Of a DNA stretch of 9,063 nucleotides, positions 5,233-9,063 are shown piece after piece. The number at the start of each line of letters is the position of its first letter. The stretch's first letter is position 1. Source of the DNA: Gammaproteobacteria bacterium (GTDB taxonomy: Bacteria; Pseudomonadota; Gammaproteobacteria; DSM-26407). Position numbers and translations under genes: made by a program. The DNA lies in assembly GCA_028694565.1 (NCBI GenBank), contig JAQVKR010000077.1, positions 1 to 9,063 of the forward strand, in the 5' to 3' direction. The notes beneath the pieces were generated by a model. It made no database searches and was not told the origin of the DNA. It saw only the letters and a program-made list of their open reading frames with translations.

Positions 5233-5255
5233 AACATGTATCTCACATACATATA
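5233..5255. promoter_or_regulatory. Predicted NsrR operator
   Basis: A perfect inverted repeat ATGTAT (5236-5241), five bases, ATACAT (5247-5252) matches the 17-bp core of published NsrR-type sites (ATGTAT-like arms around an A/T-rich spacer). Aligned to the enterobacterial 11-1-11 layout, the left half AACATGTATCT and right half ACATACATATA agree at most positions. It covers the predicted start of transcription of the DUF59 operon, where a repressor would block initiation. A lone half-site AACATGCATAC lies at 5187-5197, toward nsrR. Confidence 0.7.
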
Positions 5256-5260
5256 AAGCC

Positions 5261-5578
5261 ATGGGTAAGACACCAATCAACCGTGACGATGTCGAGGCGG
5301 CGCTGCGCGAGGTGATCGATCCCGAGGTGGGGGTGAACGTCCTCGACCTCGGGCTCATCTACGAGGTGCGGGCCAGCGAAACCGGCGACCTGCAGGTGGA
5401 CATGACCATGACCACCCCGGCCTGTCCCGTGGGGGCGATGCTCTGCGACCAGGTGGAGGACGCCCTGCGCCGCGGGGTGCCCGGCGTCGGAACGGTGGAG
5501 GTGGACCTCGTGTGGGAGCCGCCCTGGAGCCCGGAACGGATGAGCGAAGCGGCCCGGCGCCAGCTCGGCTGGAATTGA
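5261..5578 (+). CDS. MIP18/DUF59-family Fe-S assembly factor (PaaD/SufT-like)
   Basis: A 105-aa protein with a single DUF59 domain: helix VEAALREVIDPEVGVNVLDLGLIYEVR (11-37), the motif MTTTPACPVG with conserved Cys55 (about 50-58), and a C-terminal WEPPWSPERMSEAARRQLG. Family members (PaaD, SufT, MIP18) help mature Fe-S proteins. The ATG at 5261 is chosen because it begins just before the conserved domain and follows the predicted promoter and operator. An in-frame upstream ATG at 5222 would put the operator inside the coding region. The ribosome binding site is weak (AAAG). It is the first gene of an operon with DUF2249 and NnrS-like genes, under probable NsrR control, so repair of NO-damaged Fe-S proteins is a plausible role. 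Confidence 0.88.
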   Translation: MGKTPINRDDVEAALREVIDPEVGVNVLDLGLIYEVRASETGDLQVDMTMTTPACPVGAMLCDQVEDALRRGVPGVGTVEVDLVWEPPWSPERMSEAARRQLGWN

Positions 5579-5606
5579 CTGCCACTGACAAAGACGGAGA
5601 ATTGCC

Positions 5607-5849
5607 ATGAACGACAAAGCGGGTGACCGTATCATCGACGTGCGGACCATCATACCGCGGGACCGCCATCCCCTCATCTTCGACACCTTCGCCGCCCTCG
5701 AGGCGGGCGAGCACTTCGAACTGGTCAACGATCACGACCCCAAGCCCCTCTACTACCAGTTCCAGGCCGAGCAGGCGGGTCGCTTCAACTGGGATTACCT
5801 GGAAGCGGGTCCCGATGTGTGGCGGGTGAAGATTGCGCGCCGCTGGTGA
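5607..5849 (+). CDS. DUF2249-domain protein
   Basis: An 80-aa protein that is essentially one DUF2249 domain: IIDVRTIIPRDRHPLIFDTF (9-28), a glycine turn, FELVNDHDPKPLYYQF (37-52), and the end WDYLEAGPDVWRVKI. The conserved His20, Asp42, His43 and Pro residues, and the Tyr pair, are present. Family members occur widely beside nitrosative-stress and denitrification genes, sometimes fused to hemerythrin domains, and their biochemical function is not established. A GGAGA site lies nine bases before the ATG. It lies 28 bp after the DUF59 gene and 7 bp before the NnrS-like gene, so all three are likely one transcript. Confidence 0.92.
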   Translation: MNDKAGDRIIDVRTIIPRDRHPLIFDTFAALEAGEHFELVNDHDPKPLYYQFQAEQAGRFNWDYLEAGPDVWRVKIARRW

Positions 5850-5856
5850 CCCGGCC

Positions 5857-6987
5857 GTGAGCGCCACTTCGGTTCGGCCCGGGGAGCGCGCGGCGGCGGG
5901 GCGCGGAGACCTGCCGCCGCCGCTGCGGCTGCCGCTGCTGGCGCTGGGCTTCGCGAGCCTGCTGCTGGGGGTGTGGGCCGGGCTGGTGCGGCTCGGCTGG
6001 GCCTTCCCCCTGCCGCGCGCCGAGCTGCTCCTGCTGCACGGGCCGCTGATGGCGTCGGGTTTCTTCGGCACCGTCATCGGGCTGGAGCGGGCGGTGGCGG
6101 CGGCCCGGCGCCCGGCCTACCTGGGGCCGGCCGCCACGGCGCTGGGGGCGGTGCTCCTGGTGGCGGGCGCGCCCGCGCTGGCGGGCATCGGCGCAATGGC
6201 CCTCGGCTCGGGAGTGCTGGCGCTGACGACCGCGGATGTCTGGCGCCGGCAGCGGACCCTGTTCAACGCCACCCTCCTGGCCGGTGCGCTGTGCTGGCTC
6301 ACCGGCAACATCCTGTGGCTGGCGGGCGTGGCGGTGGCCGGGGTGGTGCCCTGGTGGGCGGCGTTCCTGGTCCTCACCATCGCCGGCGAACGCCTGGAGC
6401 TGAGCCGGCTGCTGCCGCCGGCACCCGCCGCGCAGCGGCTGTTCGGGGCCGGCCTGCTCCTGTTCCTGGCCCTGCTGGTCCTGGGGGCGTGGTTCCCGGA
6501 AACCGCCGCCCGGCCGCAGGCGCTGGTGCTGCTGGCGCTGACCGCCTGGCTGGTGCGCTACGACATCGCCCGGCGCACCGTGCGCCAGGCCGGCCTGACC
6601 CGCTTCATCGCCGTGGCCCTGCTCTCGGCCTATGGCTGGCTGGCGGTCTCCGCCCTGCTCGGGCTGCTGCCCCCGGGCCTGGCGGGCGGCTCCCTGCGCG
6701 ACGCCGTCCTGCACACCCTGTTCCTCGGCTTCGTCTTCTCCATGGTGTTCGGCCACGCCCCGGTGATCCTGCCGGCGGTGACCCGCTTCGCCGTGGACTA
6801 CCATCCCGTCTTCTATCTCCACCTGCTCCTGCTGCATGCCTCGCTGGCGCTGCGGGTGGCGGCGGATCTGGGCGGCTGGACGGGGGCGGTCCGCCTGGCG
6901 GGGCTGATCAACGGCCTCGCCCTCCTGCTCTTCATGGCCAATACCATCGCCGGTGTCTGGCGCGGGCGGCGGCGCCGGCGTGCGTGA
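5857..6987 (+). CDS. NnrS-like polytopic inner-membrane protein
   Basis: A 376-aa protein with roughly ten to twelve hydrophobic segments from residue 24 to 365 and a basic C-terminus (RGRRRRRA). NnrS-type features are LLHGPLMASGF with His61, HTLFLGFVFSMVFGHAPVILPAV with His286 and His300, and a later cluster, His316, His322 and His327. NnrS is a haem- and copper-containing membrane protein that lessens nitrosative stress, and histidines like these are candidate ligands. The match to classical NnrS is partial, so this may be a related subfamily. The GTG at 5857, 7 bp after the DUF2249 stop, is preferred over a TTG at 5833 that would lie inside that gene. It completes the probable NsrR-regulated operon. 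Confidence 0.78.
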   Translation: MSATSVRPGERAAAGRGDLPPPLRLPLLALGFASLLLGVWAGLVRLGWAFPLPRAELLLLHGPLMASGFFGTVIGLERAVAAARRPAYLGPAATALGAVLLVAGAPALAGIGAMALGSGVLALTTADVWRRQRTLFNATLLAGALCWLTGNILWLAGVAVAGVVPWWAAFLVLTIAGERLELSRLLPPAPAAQRLFGAGLLLFLALLVLGAWFPETAARPQALVLLALTAWLVRYDIARRTVRQAGLTRFIAVALLSAYGWLAVSALLGLLPPGLAGGSLRDAVLHTLFLGFVFSMVFGHAPVILPAVTRFAVDYHPVFYLHLLLLHASLALRVAADLGGWTGAVRLAGLINGLALLLFMANTIAGVWRGRRRRRA

Positions 6988-7028
6988 AACCGTCTCCGCC
7001 CGGGGCCTGGCCACGGCCGGCCGGGTGA

Positions 7029-7060
7029 GGATTCCCGGTGTTCAGCCGGGCCGGGAATCC
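7029..7060. terminator. Bidirectional hairpin between convergent genes
   Basis: GGATTCCCGG (7029-7038) and CCGGGAATCC (7051-7060) form a perfect 10-bp stem with a 12-base loop. It lies 41 bp after the NnrS-like stop and overlaps the stop codon of the convergent DUF2189 gene, whose last codons form one arm. No T-tract follows on either strand, so termination strength is uncertain. Confidence 0.62.
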
Positions 7061-7815
7061 GGCCCGAAGACCTCCCGGTAGGCGGTGTCGCTGGCGTAGG
7101 CGAGCACCGGCAGCACGACGGGGAACAGCGGCCAGGCCACGGTCAGGGCGAGAAACATGAGCCCGGCGATGACCGCCCCCCACAGCACCATGGTCGGCGC
7201 GTTGCCGAACACGGCCCGCACGCTGGCGACGATGGCGTTCACGAAGTATGTCCCCCGGTGGAAGGCCAGCGGCACCGAGAAGGCCGTGACGGCGAAGATC
7301 GCCGCCGCCAGCACGAATCCCATCAGCGTGCCGAAGCCCAGGTAGAGGAGGGTGTGCCGGCGCAGGACGTCACCGAAGTAGTCCAGCAGGCCGAGGGGGT
7401 CGGTGCCGAACAGGAAGCTGTAGAGCACGAGGGCGTCGGTGACCCAGACCAGGAAGATCAGCGTGCTGACGAAGGCGATGAACCAGAGTGCGGGGGGCGC
7501 CGCGAGGAAGGCGCGGAGCAGGTCGGGGAAGCGCGGCCGGCGGCCCTCGCGCCGGATGGCGGCGGCCCGGTAGAAGCCGGTCACCAGGACCGGGGCCACC
7601 AGCATGAAGCCGCTCACGAAGGGATAGAAGGCCAGCGCCATGCCGAGGTACAGGCTGAGCCAGGCGCCGGCCAGGCCGACGGCGCCGAAGATGGCGGCGA
7701 ACAGCAGGCTCGGGGGCCAGCTGGCGCGGAACTGCGCCCAGCCCTGGGCGAGCCAGCGGAGGATGGCTGCCGGCGCGACCCGCTGGTGAGCGGGCGGCTG
7801 TTCGATACCTCCCAT
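7042..7815 (-). CDS. DUF2189-family integral membrane protein
   Basis: A 257-aa protein with a short polar N-terminus, then GWAQFRASWPPSLLFAAIFG (about 25-44) and about five to six hydrophobic segments. The motif FMLVAPVLVTGFYRAAAIRREGRRP, near residue 70-93, is the recognisable DUF2189 core (variants of APVLATGFY are typical). The function of the family is unknown; it is often seen near respiratory or cytochrome genes. The ATG at 7815 is supported by AGGGG eight bases upstream on the minus strand (7824-7828). A longer in-frame start at 8061 would add a Pro/Arg-rich segment with no domain character and lose this site. It is convergent with the NnrS-like gene and its relation to the NO module is unclear. 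Confidence 0.85.
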   Translation of the reverse strand: MGGIEQPPAHQRVAPAAILRWLAQGWAQFRASWPPSLLFAAIFGAVGLAGAWLSLYLGMALAFYPFVSGFMLVAPVLVTGFYRAAAIRREGRRPRFPDLLRAFLAAPPALWFIAFVSTLIFLVWVTDALVLYSFLFGTDPLGLLDYFGDVLRRHTLLYLGFGTLMGFVLAAAIFAVTAFSVPLAFHRGTYFVNAIVASVRAVFGNAPTMVLWGAVIAGLMFLALTVAWPLFPVVLPVLAYASDTAYREVFGPDSRPG

Positions 7816-8143
7816 CTGTATTTCCCCTGTCGGTCCCGCGATGGCATCCGTCCCCGGGCCAACCGGACTGCGAATGTGTCGCCGCGGCCCGGGGCGGTGC
7901 GGGCGGGGCCCGTTTCCGTCCCGGCAGCCGTGCTGCGGCCGCGTCCGGAGAGTTTCCGGCCCGGCGTTCCGCGGCTGTTCGTCTTGTCGTCGCTCGTGGG
8001 GCGGGAACCCCTGCGGGGTTCGCCCTCCGGCCATGGCGCCGGCGTGCGCGAACGAGCTCACCGGTCGCCTGTCAGGCCGAGTATAGGGGACTTCGCCCGG
8101 TTTCGCGTGGGGAGCGTACCGGCGGCGGGTGCGGGGAGGGAGG
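7816..8143 (-). other. Long non-coding stretch with strong hairpin and possible promoter of the DUF2189 gene
   Basis: A gap of about 330 bp without a credible gene. On the minus strand, TATACT (plus 8080-8085) is a good -10 candidate, but no clear -35 accompanies it. If used, it gives a leader of roughly 255 bases. Within it lies GAACCCC-TGC-GGGGTTC (8005-8021), a perfect 7-bp stem with a 3-base loop. It extends past a two-base bulge by further GC pairs (7998-8002 with 8022-8026). No T-tract follows. A smaller inverted repeat, CCGGA with TCCGG, lies near 7945-7960. Confidence 0.5.
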
Positions 8144-8168
8144 GCCCCGGGCGCTGGGCGCCCGGGGC
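8144..8168 (-). terminator. Very stable GC hairpin after the exported-protein gene
   Basis: GCCCCGGGCGC (8144-8154), loop TGG, GCGCCCGGGGC (8158-8168) form an 11-bp perfect stem. On the minus strand it begins 7 bases after the stop codon of the gene at 8176-8820. It lacks a T-run, as is common for hairpins in very GC-rich genomes. It may terminate transcription or protect the transcript end. Confidence 0.65.
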
Positions 8169-8175
8169 GGCGGGT

Positions 8176-8820
8176 TCAATCGTCGTCGTCGTGATCCCGG
8201 CGCTCGCCGATCCTGTCGTCGCGACCGCGACGTTCATAACGGTCGTCGTCGTGATCGCGGCCACGGTCGCCGAGGCGCCGGTAGCGGTCGCCTCCAGGCC
8301 GGAGGCCGCGGTCGTCCAGGGCCGCCTGGCGGATGCCCGGCGCGGCGTAGTAGGGACCGAGGCCCACGGCCCGGATGCTGCCCCGGCTCACCACCACGGC
8401 GCCGGTGACGTCGAAGGGAATGGCCCTGCCGTCGGCGTTGAAACGGCTGTTCACCGCGCCGCCGCCGTGGCTGTAGATGATGAACTCCGGCGCCAGCTCG
8501 GCCTCCAGGTTGTAGTAGGCGCCGTCGGCCCGGCCCTCCCGGGCATCCACCATGGTGCCCAGGCGGCCCACCTGGTCGAGGGGAAGCAGGACTCCCGCGG
8601 GCTTTTCGAACAGCACGTGGCGGCCCCCGTCGGGTCCGGTGCCGGTCAGCCGCTGCACCCGCACCAGCATCGCCGGCGCGGAGGCGTCGAAGGACGCCGC
8701 GGTCCGGCCGGTCCGGTAGTCGCGGTCAGCGTAACGGTCGTGGCTGCCCGCCGCGGCATAGGGGGCGGCGAGAGTGGCGGCAAGGGCGCCGGCCAGGGCA
8801 ATTCTGCGCATCGTCTGCAT
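8176..8820 (-). CDS. Exported protein with Arg/Asp-rich repetitive tail, unrecognised
   Basis: A 214-aa protein. Residues 1-24 are a Sec signal peptide (MRRIALAGALAATLAAPYAAA). A compact domain of about 45-160 follows: MLVRVQRLTG, VLFEKPAGVLLPLDQVGRLG, GAYYNLEAELAPEFIIYS, IPFDVTGAVVV, a likely beta-rich fold. The succession of ligand-free strands and the YYNLEAEL element are reminiscent of DUF4382-type domains, but I cannot confirm a family. From about 170 the tail is almost only Arg, Asp, Gly, Tyr and His, with RDHDDD repeated 20 residues apart, ending HDDDD, which could bind metal ions or polyanions. The ATG at 8820 has GGAGGAG six bases upstream; the ATG three codons later is less well placed. 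An array of 11-bp spaced hexamers lies upstream. Confidence 0.78.
   Translation of the reverse strand: MQTMRRIALAGALAATLAAPYAAAGSHDRYADRDYRTGRTAASFDASAPAMLVRVQRLTGTGPDGGRHVLFEKPAGVLLPLDQVGRLGTMVDAREGRADGAYYNLEAELAPEFIIYSHGGGAVNSRFNADGRAIPFDVTGAVVVSRGSIRAVGLGPYYAAPGIRQAALDDRGLRPGGDRYRRLGDRGRDHDDDRYERRGRDDRIGERRDHDDDD
8182..8256. repeat. 60-bp imperfect tandem repeat in coding tail
   Basis: The 15-base sequence GTCGTCGTCGTGATC occurs at 8182-8196 and again at 8242-8256, exactly 60 bp apart. It corresponds to two copies of the RDHDDD motif spaced by 20 residues in the exported protein. The spacer between the copies is Arg/Asp-rich but not identical to flanking sequence, so the repeat is degenerate. 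Confidence 0.65.
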
Positions 8821-8874
8821 GGCGGTCTCCTCCAGGAGGTTCTATCGAATGACGAGCACAGGCTAGCGCGGGGG

Positions 8875-8913
8875 CCTGAATTGAAGGTGAAGCGGGACTG
8901 AAACGAACCTTAA
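8875..8913. promoter_or_regulatory. Four hexamers at 11-bp spacing, response-regulator-like site array
   Basis: CCTGAA (8875), GGTGAA (8886), ACTGAA (8897) and CCTTAA (8908) begin exactly 11 bp apart, so all lie on one face of the helix. Their shared core is TGAA or TTAA. Direct repeats with about one helical turn spacing are typical of OmpR/PhoB-family DNA binding. The array sits 55-93 bp upstream of the start of the exported-protein gene on the minus strand. A separate TGAA at 8882 breaks the pattern. Confidence 0.55.
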
Positions 8914-8916
8914 TCG

Positions 8917-8952
8917 CGGGCCTGCCGGATCTTGCCGGACCGGCCGGGCCCG
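8917..8952 (-). terminator. Hairpin upstream of the exported-protein gene
   Basis: CGGGCC (8917-8922) pairs with GGCCCG (8947-8952). The stem continues through a G.U pair, a G-C pair and CCGG/CCGG (8925-8928 with 8940-8943) after a one-base bulge, with an 11-base loop. It lies about 42 bp beyond the stop of the possible partial gene at the right edge, as read on the minus strand, and could end that transcript. No T-run is present. Confidence 0.45.
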
Positions 8953-8994
8953 ATGGGGACGGCCGCGCGGGGGGCGTGCCGGGAGGATATTCGA

Positions 8995-9063
8995 CTACGG
9001 CGCGGGCCTGGACTCGGGGTCGGGTGTGGACTCCGCCGGTTCCCTGGGGCTCTGTTCGAGGGG
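8995..9063 (-). CDS. Possible C-terminal fragment of a gene at the right edge
   Basis: On the minus strand an open frame enters from the edge and ends at TAG (plus 8995-8997) after 22 codons. The residues are rich in Pro, Glu and Ser (PLEQSPREPAESTPDPESRPAP), compatible with a disordered protein tail. The position, just before a hairpin and the next gene on the same strand, is consistent with a gene end. With so little sequence, chance cannot be excluded. Confidence 0.35.
   Translation of the reverse strand, partial: PLEQSPREPAESTPDPESRPAP

Noticed and set aside
5222..5260. An upstream ATG for the DUF59 gene
   Set aside because: It would add 13 non-conserved residues, have no ribosome binding site, and start upstream of the predicted transcription start, inside the promoter and operator.
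5833..5856. A TTG start for the NnrS-like gene
   Set aside because: It lies inside the DUF2249 gene. The GTG at 5857 leaves a normal 7-bp gap and keeps all membrane segments.
5785..7014. A 409-aa open frame on the minus strand
   Set aside because: It is antisense to the NnrS-like gene and consists of Gln/Arg/Gly/Pro low-complexity sequence produced by the complementary strand of a Leu/Ala-rich membrane protein.
7816..8061. An N-terminal extension of the DUF2189 gene to 8061
   Set aside because: The extra residues are Pro/Arg/Gly-rich with no domain character, and a good Shine-Dalgarno site precedes the ATG at 7815.
7258..8901. A 547-aa open frame on the plus strand
   Set aside because: It runs antisense through the DUF2189 gene, the intergenic stretch and the exported-protein gene, and shows no domain, signal or ribosome binding site.
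1..9063. tRNA, rRNA, CRISPR array or insertion sequence
   Set aside because: I saw no cloverleaf-type sequence, no regularly spaced identical repeats with unique spacers, and no transposase-like protein or terminal inverted repeats with target duplications. A covariance-model search was not possible.

Overview
This is a very GC-rich window with bacterial gene density, short intergenic gaps and Shine-Dalgarno sites. The content (TusA-like, DsrE-like and rhodanese proteins, a c-type cytochrome, and an NsrR-controlled nitric-oxide module) suggests a sulfur-oxidising or chemolithotrophic gammaproteobacterium, perhaps Chromatiales/Ectothiorhodospiraceae-like. The taxonomy is inferred from gene content and base composition only. 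No RNA genes, insertion sequences, CRISPR array or phage genes are visible.

Region 1 (2-4729, + strand) is a compact, probably co-transcribed set of sulfur-trafficking genes. In order it holds the C-terminus of an upstream protein, a TusA-like sulfur carrier (CPRP motif), three tiny single-span membrane proteins (71, 30 and 92 aa), a membrane-anchored rhodanese-fold protein lacking the catalytic cysteine, two DsrE-like proteins, a 61-aa cysteine-free protein, an exported rhodanese with an intact CNTGHWAS loop, and an exported monohaem cytochrome c. Several genes overlap by 1-4 bases, which suggests translational coupling. The 92-aa protein ends in Phe-Gly-Gly-Cys after a Pro/Ala-rich linker. 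This resembles the swinging arm of the sulfur carrier SoxY (GGCGG) and could be a membrane-tethered carrier. I know of no described system with this exact composition, and it is the best candidate for something new here.

Region 2 (4671-6987) is a nitric-oxide-response module. An nsrR-type Rrf2 repressor (- strand, overlapping the 3' end of the cytochrome gene by 59 bp) is divergent from an operon of a DUF59/MIP18-family Fe-S assembly factor, a DUF2249 protein and an NnrS-like polytopic membrane protein. The divergent region carries an ATGTAT-N5-ATACAT palindrome that fits NsrR operators and lies over the predicted transcription start of the operon.

Region 3 (7029-9063, - strand) contains a DUF2189 membrane protein preceded by an unusually long, hairpin-containing non-coding stretch. 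Next is an unrecognised exported protein with an Arg/Asp-rich tail built on a 60-bp repeat. Upstream of that gene lie four hexamers spaced exactly 11 bp apart, a layout typical of OmpR/PhoB-family response-regulator sites. The window ends with a possible partial reading frame.
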